The notes under the pieces: model-generated
The model's database searches: none
What the model saw: only the letters and a program-made list of their open reading frames with translations
Told to the model about the DNA's origin: nothing
Made by a program: the position numbers and the translations under genes
Origin: Epiperipatus broadwayi
Taxonomy: Eukaryota > Onychophora > Udeonychophora > Euonychophora > Peripatidae
DNA length: 64,000 nt
Assembly (NCBI GenBank): GCA_028023455.1
Contig: JAQFVV010012513.1
Location: 1,676,501 to 1,740,500 of the forward strand
Direction: 5' to 3'
In this document: positions 47,400 through 59,799 of the stretch, piece after piece
Layout: each line of letters begins with the position of its first letter
How positions within the stretch are numbered: position 1 is the stretch's first letter

Positions 47400-50300
47400 A
47401 AAAATGAAAAATAAAAACTCTATAAAAGATTAGTCATATTTATAATTTGGTAGAATTAGAAGAAGAAAAAACCATACATATTGCTAAACATACAAAATTG
47501 TAATCACTTTACAAGCCATTAAAAAAAAGATCTGAGAAATTATAGTTAGAATAACTCACTATAGGTTTGAGCACTGATGGTTAAATGACCTTGTAGCTAC
47601 AAATATCTTTATAGGAGTAATTTTTTGTTCTCTGTCTTTAATTGTATTTACTTTGTAATTGCGTTGATGTGTGTTCTTGCATCACTGTTGTAAAGAAATA
47701 ATTATCTTGTGCACCACAGAGCTTAAAGTATAACTGTGATGATTCTAATATCTGCAAAACAAGCTTTTGGGAATGAATTAACGATCGTTAATGAATCAAA
47801 ATTTAGAACAAAAAACAAGTAAACGTTTCAAATGAAAACATTGCCTGTAGCTGATTTAATGATATTTATTTTGAGATATATATAAATTATTTAAATTATT
47901 AAAATCATCTGAATTTCATAAGTTGTTTTCTGTATAAAATCGACATAGTAACGAAAATTTGTTTTTCTTTTGGTTATGTTTATACTCCGTTAACCAAAGT
48001 GTTATGTCATAATAAATAATGCTGAAATGTGAATTCAAGTTCTAATTTTCATATTTAACTCTATGAAAGTCACACTTGATCTGAGAGATATAAATGAGCT
48101 CTCTTATTAAATATTGTTACATACTTTGACTGTTTAGGGTCATGATTGACTGTGGTTTTGTACATCATTAATGTTAAATAATATCATTTAAGCCATATGT
48201 TTGATAATAATATATTTCATTAGAATATGTAATATTCAATAGTAAAGTGTATCTGAAGGATACCATGAACTCAGAAGTGAATGTCATTGCGGTTGTGCAA
48301 ATAATTTCTAGATTGTAATTGAAAATAAAAACTAAATAATTCATTTTATTGTATAAATGTAATAATGTCAAAGCTTCACAGCTTTCATTTTTTATTTTGC
48401 ATTTCAATGCATTCTAATAATGAATGTATTGTTTTGATATTCCTATAAGGTCTGCTACAATTTTTTATGTGCGACCTCTAGTGGACTAAATTTGGCATTT
48501 CTTATTTTGTTTTTCTTATTTTAACTATTGCTTATCAAAGTCAAATATCCAAACAAATTGAATTATCAATTATGCAAGATTTTTTTAATTTTAAAATTAT
48601 AATCATTCTAATATATATGTATTGTATGTAAATGGTCAAATAACCATACCAAAGGTTATGTTATTTCAGCAATGACCTCTGGGAATAAATATAAAAATTT
48701 GGACTTCAACCACCATGACTCAAAAAATATATTCAGAGATCTTTGCTAAAAAAAGCATAACGTTTGGGAAGGTAATTAGAAAATTTTGTATTTAAATTTT
48801 CAGCTAGCGATATGCACTTTCTTATGCATTGTATGCATATATTGTAAAATCATTAAAACCTGTCAACACTTAGATAGTCCCAATATCAATAACAATCAAC
48901 AATATCAATCTGTTGTCAAGGCAATCTCCTTTTAACAATAAAGGTGAACCCTCCCCTTTTATGGTCCAATATATTGTAACTGATAGAATTGTGCAACGCT
49001 TATGAAAATTGCTTGAGAAGCCATCACAGACAAATATTTTCTTATTTTACAACCTGCTAAGGTCAGGGATAAATATGACTCTCAACTATTTCACATAAGT
49101 TATTGATTGTAATTAATGATGACAAACTGCCAAATATAATGAAACACACACAATTTATTTAGATATATACAAAAGAACATATATTGGTGCTACTTTACTT
49201 AATTGATTTATAAATTAATTCATGGCAAATAAACCTTTCTAAATCTGATTAGTATTAATTTAATTTACATTATGCACAGTTATGGTATATGGTATGCTTA
49301 AATGTTTGAAACAATCGATATTTGATTAGAATACTGTTAATGTTAATTGTTTGAATGGATTCCAATCTCCTGCATAGAAACCTAACCACCCTCATCTATT
49401 ATCATCCCTGTTCTAAGACTGAACAATTCAGCCACATGAGGATAATACATGACTATTAACTAAGAACAATCTTACTAATATCTTACTAAATGACTGCTAT
49501 GATCAATTCCAGGCCATGACATTAGCAAGCAATAAAATAATAAAATATTTGTTAAATACAGGAAATCACATCTGTATTACAGTCGTTTCTGAACAAGAAC
49601 CATTCCATTATAAATTATATGCATATGATAGGAATTAATCTTCTATCACATATCTCTTCTTAAGAGTATTTGACACCATGTATATTAGTGACCAGCAGTT
49701 GCTAATGTATCACTACAAGATGGATAAAATAAAATAGATAATATATAATATAAATTGCTCATGTACTGCACATCACTGTTTAAACAAATTAATAACTGTA
49801 AGGGAAAAGCAATTTACAAATGATGTTACAAGCATCTGTATTAATGTATTACTTAAGAATGAGTTTCAGATTTAACAAGCACAACCTGAATTGAAGGTTA
49901 ACAGTGACTCATTTCTATCTATTATATCACCTCAAAACACAACAATAGTTTGCTCAAACTGATATCTATTTAATATAACCTTAATCTACCTTGTCTATGC
50001 AGCATGATTTGAAATCCATTCATAATCTATTAACTTACTGCTTTAACATATTATTTATCATTAAATACAATGGAAATAACTGATTTGATTAACATACAAC
50101 TGTCTAATAGCTTGGGCAAAGATTGTGAATACAAGCTAATTGCCATTTATAAAATAATTTTATACAATTATTGCTGACTAAATTTGTGACATGATAAATA
50201 GAACAAATTACAGTCGCTTGCCATACCTGCTCATAAACAGATTAAATAAATAAGTATTTACTAACATATTTCATTAGATAGGTGATAATAATTAACTAAA

Positions 50301-51985
50301 GATTAGATTAAAGTTTATATCTATTCTTTCAGATCTAAAGATTACATTAAGTCTTTAGGTATTGGTTTATTGTGCAGCGATTCCATTAAACCATAGCTAT
50401 GATGGCAGTAGGTTTAAATGCTGTATATTTCATCTTCCCCATTTTGTAAAACTCTTTTGTTACTCCTAATTTCAGTTTATACTACAAATCTCTTTCATTG
50501 TGTTTCAATTTGTTGCGTTTCCAACATCAAATCTTTTTTTATCTTACTTTCTATTTACAGAATTTTTTATCAGTACTAAACAGTTTACTGATAAAGTTTA
50601 ATATGTCTCACTTTAAATCTTTGCCTCCTTTAATCAACCATTTGATGTCTAAGGATTAATATATTTCAGAAATCACAAACATCCATCTGCAATTCATCAG
50701 TTGATTAATTATTTTATAATGCTAAACTCTTCTGAGATTTTTTCCCCATTTACTAATTTTTATATATATTTTTTTATAATGATCTATTTTCTATTAATAT
50801 TTATTAAATTATTACAATAAAATTTATAATTGACCATCTTCCTATACTCATAACTTTGCCAGCATCCAGAGCAAATAAATATATAAAATGATTATTGCTA
50901 ATTATTGATTAAGTTAGAGATTATCCTATCATTTCAATAACTGATATAAATTTTAAACCTACCTCCCGATTAATATATTTGTTTTATTTATTTAATTTTT
51001 TACCATAATCACGTGATTACAATTTTCATAATACGTACAAATTGTAGATTTTTATCACTTTCAGCTATTTCTGTTTTTAGTTGTTTTTTCTCTCTCAATA
51101 ATATATATATATCATGAATAATTTTAATATTAAAACTGGCTTTTTTTATCATCTAAAAAGATAAAAATGAATAATAGTTTTGAGCTTCTTATAAAATAAT
51201 TGATTAAATCTATATGGACAATGTCAGTTGAGTCACTTCCCCAAAACTTATATTGTATCGAAATTCAATAAAAGAAAATATAATTATAATTATTAATCTT
51301 TTTGATCAAAACTACCAATTGAATTAAATTAATAAATTTAATTTTTTTTTGGTTTAATTTATGAAAAATCAGTGTTCCGAAATTAATTTTTTAAAAAAGA
51401 AAAAGCACGTGATCTAATAAATGCCCCCTCCCCCCCGCCCTCAACCTCAGTCGTATTTCGAAAAATCTATATTTTTTCCTCTCGCACGTTCAATACTATA
51501 AACTTGTAATTTAAATGATAAATTCTGCATAATTATTAGTAATTAAAAATCCGAAAGAATTAAGCATTTGGAAAACCGAAATAAGAGTCCAACTAAAGTA
51601 AATAGTTGTTTTTGAAACATTTAGTATTAGTGGTAAAATGGAGTTAGTTCTAACTAAATTCTAAAATATCAAGTTGCGAAATTATGTAATGTTCCAATTT
51701 GAAATGGCACGTTGAGCTTATTACTTATAGTCAATTAATGAAATTAATTTTCTTTTTCCTTGTTTTTCACAGCTGAAAATCAATTCTGAATTCATTATTT
51801 TTAATACACTCTTTCAGCCCTATATATTTAGTATCTACTTTTTTAATATTTACGTATTAGTCCGACAGTGACATTTCACACACATATTAGTCAGGCGATA
51901 GATATTAAGAGAACGCATTTTGTACACGGAGAAAATTATACACTTATATTATAATAAGGCACAAACAAATGTGTAAATAAAATCA
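47400..51985. other. No gene or shared repeat recognised
   Basis: Long AT-rich stretch. A C-rich run at 51425-51445 stands out only by composition. Small ORFs lack motifs. Confidence 0.3.
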
Positions 51986-51992
51986 AGAATTG

Positions 51993-52080
51993 GTAATCGA
52001 GAGGTTAGCACAGCTGTCTTACAAGCAGTTGTCCCGTGTTAGCGGGTTCGCTTCCGGCTGATGCTATGACACATGAAAAA
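51993..52080 (+). mobile_element. tRNA-derived SINE
   Basis: ttggtaatcgagaggttagc (box A region), cagctgtcttacaagcagttg (anticodon-arm-like), gcgggttcgcttccggc (box B and T arm), then gatgctatgacacatgaaaa and an A-rich tail. No clear target duplication. Confidence 0.75.
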
Positions 52081-52089
52081 AAAAAAGCA

Positions 52090-53585
52090 AATTAAACATA
52101 TGTATAATAATATTCTAAAAAACGAAAACAAATGATTTTTTAAAGTGAATATTGGATAATAAACCAACATTTTGACTAACAACCTTGACCGGGGTATTGT
52201 GTAATATTTACTTGAAAAATTGTTTTCATCTTTAGAAGATTGGAAATGTGTTTAATTCGTTGTTTATTTACACATTTATTTGGGCTGATGTTTTTCATCG
52301 TCGTCGAACTAGTACGTAAGTACCCTGTTTTGATTACAAAATACTAGAAACTACATGATTACTATTTCAGTTAATCTTACACCAATCATATTTAAGATCT
52401 TTGTTATTTCATCAAAAAAATAATAATAATAATTTGAGCTATTTTTATTTCAAGGATTTTGTTACATTATTTTATTTACAACGGATTTATTTTCAATTTG
52501 CAGTTGAATTGCTAAATATTGTTTTAGAAAATTCAGACTTAATTTATCCATTTCCAAATACATTCAACTCGTGATAATAAAACATAAGTTAGTTCTAATA
52601 GAAAATATTATGAATGATATTTTTTCAGCTCTTTGCTTTAGAAATTGCTAAATGATCTGTGACAATATATATATAACACAGGAATTAAACACGTGATTTT
52701 TAAAATTTATGATATCGACTTTATGTTGAGTCTGTAATAAATTAATCAATTTTACCAAAGGCAACATTCAGAGGGAGTTTTATATGACTATTTTAAATAA
52801 ATCGTCTGACTTTTCACTTTTCTTTTTCTTGTTAACAACAAAGATAATGAGTAATTTCCTAAGGTTCTAGATTAACACCATAGATTTAATTTTGGATGAT
52901 TTTTTTGTTCATATGATATGAACACAGCTTTTCTTCTCTTCCCAATAATCATGCGGGTTTTTAATCTAATATGTGTTTATTAAAATATGCACATATTCCC
53001 ACTTTAGATTGTTTTTTCTCTATAATCATTACCTTGTCATATTTAATTATTTTTGGTGGATCAGATATAGTTTCATCAATGTAAAGCAGTGTTTCTTTTT
53101 CAAAAGTTAAATTTTATACTTTATACTATTTAAGTATATCTGATGGGACTGCTAATTTCACTAATGTATATCCACCCACATTTACATGGTATTGAATAAA
53201 AACAGTGCTTATTATTCAGAATTTCATTTTAAGGTATTATAGAGATTAAACTGTTTTAGTATAATTTTGAGTGTATGTATAATAAAAGTAATGCTTTATT
53301 ATTCAGAAATTTTCATGTTTTTCTTCCCCTGGATATCAAGATATTTTGATGTCACTTTGATTAAAGATTTTCTTTAGTTTGTCTGATATCTCTGCTATGA
53401 GTAGATATACTATAATATCTATGATTATTTTCTTTTGGTGTTTCTTTTTTGGTTTATTTAAAAATATTTTAATGATACCTAATGGATAATCATTCTTCAT
53501 GACAATTTGTTAAATGTTAGACATTTTGCCCCTTAAGACATTAAATTCTGAACAAATTTGTTTGGCTTTTTTTCAATGTGTTTGT
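52090..53585. other. No gene recognised
   Basis: AT-rich; no motif seen. Confidence 0.3.
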
Positions 53586-53589
53586 ATAG

Positions 53590-54360
53590 TGGCAAACTCT
53601 CCTTACAGTAGTGCCATCCAGTGGAAACATTAGCAATCATTAGATGTGAGAAGGTTTGTGTGTAAAATTCCTAACTAATGTCTACTCATTCAATATCTCC
53701 AGACTGGTTTCTGTGGCTTTCATCTGTTAGGAGCCTTAGATCTGAGAGCACTGTACTTAGAACTTAAGATCTAATGCAGCCCTTGAGCAGCTGCCTTTTA
53801 TGAGCAGCTGCCTTTTATGTATTTAGTTAACTATAATCCTATGAGTGCAAGATGAAAACACATTAATGTTCTCAATCCAAGCTCTGTTTTTAAGTGTTAT
53901 AGCACCGGCCGGGATGCGAACCCGCAATGCAGGCAACTGCCTGCAAGTGCAAGGCAGTCGCGCTGACCTCTCGACCACCAATGCAAGACCAATCCAAACT
54001 CTTTTGCTTGTATAGTCATAGAGATCTGAGCCCAGTTCCTTATCTATATATTTCGGTGTGTTTAGCATTTTAAAACCATGGTCACCATCATTCTGTAGGC
54101 AGGATTGAAAACCCCTAAACATCACAGGATCACCATTTCCTGTCCTTAAACAAGCTGTTAAAACAGTATAGCACACTCTCCATACATTAATTTTATGCAG
54201 TGCAAGTTCAGTGGATGAGGATTTTATGCACAAACCTTCTTGCATTCATTGATTACTAAAGTTTGTACTGCAGGACATTTGATATGGAAAGTTTGCTACT
54301 GTTTAACAGTTTGGGTAAGCAAAGGAAATGGTGATCATGTGATGTTTTTACTTTTTGGGG
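53590..54360. mobile_element. Retrozyme-like head-to-head dimer, split by a SINE
   Basis: The minus-strand unit from about 54190 down to 53590 matches the 457-bp unit of 7110-7566 (tcaatccaagctc, agatctaatgcag, ctgagagcact, aaaattcc). A plus-strand partial unit follows (54215-54360, tttatgcacaaacctt ... atggtgatcatgtgatg). The hammerhead remnant is at 53698-53735 on the minus strand: AGATGA core, AAGCCACA with half of helix II deleted, GAAACCAGTC. Inactive. Confidence 0.65.
53886..53989 (-). mobile_element. tRNA-derived SINE nested in the retrozyme-like repeat
   Basis: The best-preserved SINE here. The minus strand has an acceptor-like stem GCATTGG / CCGGTGC that pairs over all 7 positions (two G-T), a D-arm GTC...GAC, and box B GGGTTCGCATCCC. 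The 12-of-13 direct repeats caatccaagctct / caatccaaactct (53873-53885 and 53990-54002) are the target duplication. They come from the host repeat itself, so the SINE is younger than that repeat. Confidence 0.85.
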
Positions 54361-54505
54361 TTGATTGGGAGTAAATATTAAGGATTTATTTTTGTATGGG
54401 AGTTTTCTGCAAGCAGTGATGTTGTTTTGACTATAATGAAGTATTATCATAAGATTGCATCTAAGAATATCATTTTGTTTTTTGTTCTAGTTCTCATGTG
54501 TAGTT

Positions 54506-54614
54506 TTTTTTTTCATGTGTCAAAGCATCAGCTGGAAAACGAACCTGCAAACCCAGGACAACTGCTTGTAAGACAGCTGTGCTGACCAATCAGCCACCAA
54601 CTCTTGACTTCTAT
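54506..54614 (-). mobile_element. tRNA-derived SINE with target duplication
   Basis: Same family, more mutated in box B (gtttgcaggttcgttttcc). Flanked by tgtgtagtt at 54497-54505 and 54615-54623, with an A-rich tail on the minus strand. Confidence 0.8.
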
Positions 54615-54869
54615 TGTGTAGTTAATTGAAAGAATAATGCTAGTGATTTGTGTTGAGAATGTCAACAATAGTGCTTCACCATGTGAACATACAATGGATG
54701 CATTATTGATGTAACTAATAAAGATTCTTTAGTGATAATGGATTATTATTTATGTCTGTGACTTTACACTCTACCATATAAATGTTATTAGTCAAAAATA
54801 ATAATGGTGAGTTCATAACATTACCGAGATTTTGATATGATGTTATTATGCAGATGAGAGCACGTTCAC

Positions 54870-55015
54870 CAGAAAATGTGTTTATCAGAGATCATTTATC
54901 TTTTCCACATGTATGTGGTCTTGTGTATTCATTGCATAAGATGGAGTGGGTGGCTTAAAGGAACTTGAAAGTCTGAGTTCAAATACACTCTAATTACATT
55001 TAGTACAATTGTAGA
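54870..55015. mobile_element. Partial inverted-repeat (MITE-like) element
   Basis: Right half only: ataagatggagtgggtggct, gaacttgaaagtctgagttcaaat and ctctaattacatttagtaca, the complement of the left TIR at 22262. Confidence 0.65.
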
Positions 55016-55019
55016 ATGT

Positions 55020-56090
55020 CAGACCTTGTAGCATATTATCCTGAGATTAAATCCAGTAATGACACTTCTGATGTTTAAACCTCTAATAAACTACAAGTTA
55101 ATAAAGTCATTTGATTATTTAATATTAATAGTTTTATAAATACTATTTAAATATTTTCTAATAATCTACAAAACTTTTAATAGCATACTGAGCCAATAAC
55201 GTTAGCTGTAATGATGAATTAGTTGTAGTAAATTTAGAACATTTATTATTCAAACTCCATATTGAGGACTTTTTAAACTATATTAACAAAAATCCTTATC
55301 AAAGTTATAAAATTTCTTTAACATATTGTAAATCAATACATTACACATTACTGTGATTACTGAGATGTTTAGATACAGGAATTTGATACCACTATCCCTT
55401 TTGAAAAATAAAGTTTGTTTATAAAGGGCATCATAAAGATAGGGATTGTGGCTATGAAATGAGAAAAGGTCTTAGAAAAACGAAAATATTTAAAAACTGC
55501 TTTATATAGTGCAATGACTGCCTATTTTTCTTAAAAAGGGATAGAAACCACTTATTCCATATATGCAGTAGTGTGTTGAAAGAATCTGAGAAGTGTCCAT
55601 GGAAATTTAAATTAAGGTTTTTTTATACCTTAGTTAATCTGAAAGGTGAATATTAATTTGCAAAATGCATACATAGTAAGAGAGGTTACAATGCAGCGAT
55701 GTGATAGAGTTGACATAGAGAGAGAGAAAAAAATTTCAAAATTTAGTGATGATTTTTATCAAATAACTTTCTTAATTAGGATTAACAGTTAATCAATTTT
55801 GAGACTGGAAGCTTAATCAGAACTTGTAGAATATTATCAATTCGATAGGATATGTGTTTAAATGTGAGAAGTTTAAAATAAATTGAGTCAAAGAATCAGT
55901 CACCAATGATAAACCATGTCCATAATTATAAATGGTTACTACTCAATTAATTTGCTGTCCAATTTTCCATAAGTAAAACTCTTAACATACATATAAGATA
56001 GACATCTTATTATTAGTAAGAAAAATGGAACAAAAAAAAATCAGATGACCTAATGAATATTTTGTTTCCTTGTACTGTTTATTTTTATGG
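55020..56090. other. No gene recognised
   Basis: AT-rich; no motif seen. Confidence 0.3.
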
Positions 56091-56095
56091 AGAAC

Positions 56096-56365
56096 CCTGT
56101 GTCATTTGGTACAGTTGGTAGAGCATATGACTCAGGATTGGGAGATTCCAGGATTGATTCTGGCATTTACAAGTTTGGTACTGAAACCTGTTATGAAAAC
56201 TTCTAAATAATTGGGAGGTTCTGGGATTGATTCTGGAATTCACAGGTCTGGGATCTGAACCTCTTATGAAAAGTCCTAAGTGTAATAAAGAAGTTCCAGG
56301 ATTGATTCTGACATTTACAGGTCTGACACTCAAACCTCTTATGAATTCCTAAGTAATAAAGTCAT
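56096..56365 (+). repeat. tRNA-headed sequence followed by about 72-bp tandem repeats
   Basis: 56107-56160 reads tacagttggtagagcatatg, actcagg, then ccaggattgattctggc: a tRNA body with box A and box B, closest in pattern to a Lys-type tRNA. The box-B-containing block is then repeated twice more (56215-56285 and 56287-56360: ttctgggattgattctgg, ttccaggattgattctga). Three units, each ending cctcttatgaa-like and cctaa. Probably a SINE whose 3' part was amplified. Confidence 0.6.
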
Positions 56366-56439
56366 AAACCTGTTTTTTTCATTGAGATATTTTATAATTC
56401 AAATAGAGCTACTATAAAAATATAATTATATAAATAAAT

Positions 56440-57022
56440 ATATTATCATCATCATTCACAATTTTCCGCTATTATCAATCCACTGCAGGATGGTGTCTCA
56501 AATTTACTCCAGTTTCTCTAAACTCTAGGCTCTTTTCTCTGCAATACACAGCAATCTTTCTTACTTCACCCATCTGTGTCACATATATAATATCTTTCCA
56601 AGCCTTTTACAGTTACTTCAGATCCAGTTTAAGGCTTGAACTGTCAGTATATTATCATCCTTTTTGGCAATATGCCCTCACCAGTTTTGTTTCAGTTTTT
56701 AAAATTTTTTTAGGGATATCAAATGAAAGCAATAAATTAGGATTGGAGATTAATATTAAAAAAATCTAAAGTAAATGTTCAATGGATTTTCTCAGAAGAT
56801 AAAAGTAAAGATTGATAAACATGAATTAGAAATTACAAATTACAAATATCTTCATAAGAGTATTAATACAGATAGAAACACAATGAATGAAATTAATTAT
56901 AGAATTAAACTTGGATAGAATGGCTTTGATAGAAATCACTTTATATTAATAGGAAATATGCCTTTGTGTTTAAAAGAAAAGATTTTAGAATAGATGTTTG
57001 ACCAGTTCTTACATATACAATT
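56440..57022 (-). pseudogene. RTE LINE copy with 5' inversion
   Basis: 56440-56705 is the RTE 3' end on the minus strand, with an (ATC)n tail at 56447. 56715-57022 is an upstream RTE segment on the plus strand (equivalent to about 28115 down to 27820 of the long copy). The upstream edge of the inverted piece touches the 3' piece, and about 160 bp between the two are missing. That is the outcome expected from twin priming. Confidence 0.8.
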
Positions 57023-57164
57023 GACTTAATGAATTATATTATTCCATGGGTTTTTCATTTGATAATGAAAGGAAATTAAAAGATTGTATCCACGTAAATA
57101 GGGATAACATGTTGCCAGAAACTATCAATTACTACAAATTGACAACCTATGTAGGATAATACAC

Positions 57165-57300
57165 AGAGTTAAAACTCTCCATACAGTAGTGCCACTCAGT
57201 GCATGTCAGAGTAATCAATGGATGTAGGAAGGTTTGTGTATAAAATGCCTCTGTGTAAACAGCTTGTGTAAGCATGAAGAATGGTGATTATGTTATGCTC
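57165..57300 (+). mobile_element. Retrozyme-like repeat fragment
   Basis: actctccatacagtagtgcc, gtaatcaatggatg, aaggtttgtgtataaaat and aagcatgaagaatggtgat match the joint region of the 457-bp unit. No hammerhead included. Confidence 0.55.
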
Positions 57301-57764
57301 TTTAGAATAAACTAGTTTTCTCCATTAACCTATAATAGTTCTTTTGTTGGAGCTTATTGAAGTAAACCACTGTTCCTTTAGGCTCTGAATAAATAACACT
57401 CTTTTGATAAAGAGTAAAAAATAGAAAAGATTCATGTATTAATAGTCACTTATGCAAAGATGGAGACTACACCTTACCTTTAATGATCTTGGTTTAATAA
57501 TCAAACAGAAATTAGTAATTGTAAACATTAAAGTAGCACATATAGTGTGTGCATATTGTTAATGGTAAGAGGTATTTGTTATATCTATTTGGATTATTGT
57601 GAAATATTTGTATTATATTTATTGTTTTTTTTATGTATGTTTTAGTTGTCATTTGATAAAGACTATAAAAAAATGTAATCAAAATGTCAAGTGTTATTTA
57701 TTTGTTTTATAATAGTTCATATATTTTTTTTCTACAGAACAGGCTTTTTCATACCTACACTTAT

Positions 57765-58110
57765 GTATTTAATATATAGGGAGTTTGAACTCAGACTTTT
57801 ACATGAACCTCAACCATCCATTCTATCTCATACTGCTGATACACTTGATCACACACATGTTGAAAAGATAAATAATCACCAATACATATTTCATGCTAAA
57901 GAAGCACTCATCAGTTGGTACAGATTATCATCACACATATGTACAATCAAAGCTCAGCTTATATTAAGATAGCCAATCTTCATACTTCAATGGACAGGCT
58001 TCAAACTACTCCATCCCACAACTTTTTAGCCATCCATTTCTTTGAAAATCTGATGATGGATGTGTTTCATTTATATATTGAAATTAATGGGCTATTTTTA
58101 AAATATAAGA
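57765..58110 (+). mobile_element. Inverted-repeat (MITE-like) element, left part
   Basis: Matches the plus unit at 22285-22650: gagtttgaactcagactttt, cagttggtacagattatcat, tattaagatagcca and ttcaatggacaggctt. The right TIR is missing. Confidence 0.65.
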
Positions 58111-58939
58111 CTGTGTATGTTAGTTTTGATTTACTTTATTTGTAATTAATTGGGGTAAACTACTATACCCCTCAAATTATGATTGAATAATACTTTGTTG
58201 ACAAAGAATCAAGACTAGAATAGATCCAAATGGATACACCTAACCTATTCTTATAGTTTTTGATGTTTTGGAAAGACAGACTGAATTGAATGCAATAGCC
58301 AGAAGCAAGCATGACTTTAATAATTATTAAATTATTATTTAATTAATTGAAGATGGTGACAACTGTTTTTAATGATTTTGTTTTAATAATTAAACAGAAG
58401 TTAATAATTGTATTACATATGTTGTTAAATGATTTATCACTTAGGATGTTATATCAGGTTCAAACTAAATGTAACAGAGCTGAGATTAAATCCATACATT
58501 TTTAGCTTTCCATTCTATTATTCTACACTATCCTGTAATATGATGGGTAGTAGGCTATGTAAATAGTCATTTTATAAATTATCTTTAGCAATATTGATAA
58601 TGAACTTTATTAATGACACATATATAATAAACTAACATCAGTAAGATTTTATAGTTAATAATGTGACATATTATTTGAAGTGTATATTGGAAAGATAAAC
58701 AATATAGTTATGGATAAACGTACTATTTTTTACTTTGTTTTTACCATTTATTAATATATTCAGGAAATAATGTTTGTCAGAGTTTAGACATTTAGGTTAT
58801 ATATATATATATAGGTACTTAAGTAGAATCTCTACTGGAAACTTGCCAGCTGTTTTATTGTAAATGATTCATTTGCAGGGGCTTCCAGCAAACAATATGG
58901 CTGACTCTAAGTTATCCTATATTTACTTTTTTTTATTTA

Positions 58940-59149
58940 TTAAAATGATACAGAAACACAAAAAACAAAGATTGTAATTATTTTTTTAAATGTAAATGCA
59001 ATAAAGAAAAAAAAAACATGACTATGTAAACTATAACAAATATTTATGTGTCCACAGACATCACTTTTTTGGGCGGGAACTATCTCGTAATTCTGAAAAT
59101 ATTCCACTGTATCTTGTTCTGTCGAAGGAAGATTCCAAATTTTAATCAT
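58940..59149 (-). pseudogene. Possible Merlin/ISXO2-type transposase N-terminal scrap
   Basis: The minus strand reads MIKIWNLPSTEQDTVEYFQN, YEIVPAQKSDVCGHIN and ICYSLHSHV before low-complexity Phe. The pattern of a short helix pair followed by a Cys/His cluster resembles the start of ISXO2-like transposase-derived proteins common in invertebrates. One expected Cys is absent. Judged by pattern only. Confidence 0.35.
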
Positions 59150-59591
59150 ATTTCCAAAAAATGATAAGGCAAAAAAGGAATGTTAAAAAAAATCAATATT
59201 TTTTGTTATCGAATGTTAAAGAAATCATGATAATTTTAGCGACATGTTAGCTGTTCACTTTGCCACATGTTAAGTGTTCATCACATGTTAACGTTTGGAC
59301 ATTATGTTGAGAATGGAATTTATTAAAAACATGTATTTGAATTTTTTAAATTAACATTCAATTTAGAATACATTTGTTAATATTTTTTTTTAAGTTAACA
59401 AGCTATCCAGGCCCAAGAAAATTATTTCGAGAAATAAATGTTATATATTAAATGTTATATTATTAAATTAAGTCATGTGATATCTGACTTGATTTGTTTA
59501 TCATTCGAGAAATAAGATATAAACAAATACTTCGACACTAAAAATGGATTATTTAAAATAAAAGACCTGGTTATGGCAGAAATTCTACATC

Positions 59592-59770
59592 ATCATCATC
59601 ATCAACCATTATCAAGCCATTGCAGGATGAAGGTCTCTTCAAATTCAATCCATCTTCTCCGATCTTTAGCTTCTCTTTTCCAGATCACCCCTGCACACTT
59701 TCTCATCTCATCCATCTCACACGTGGTCTCTTTCTGGGTCTTTTACAATCTCTTGGAATCCAGTTTGAGA
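59592..59770 (-). pseudogene. RTE LINE 3' fragment
   Basis: The last about 175 bp of the RTE, with a (ATC)n-type tail at 59592. Collinear with 27401-27590. Confidence 0.85.
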
Positions 59771-59799
59771 CTTATATAAGTACTTATATATATATATAT

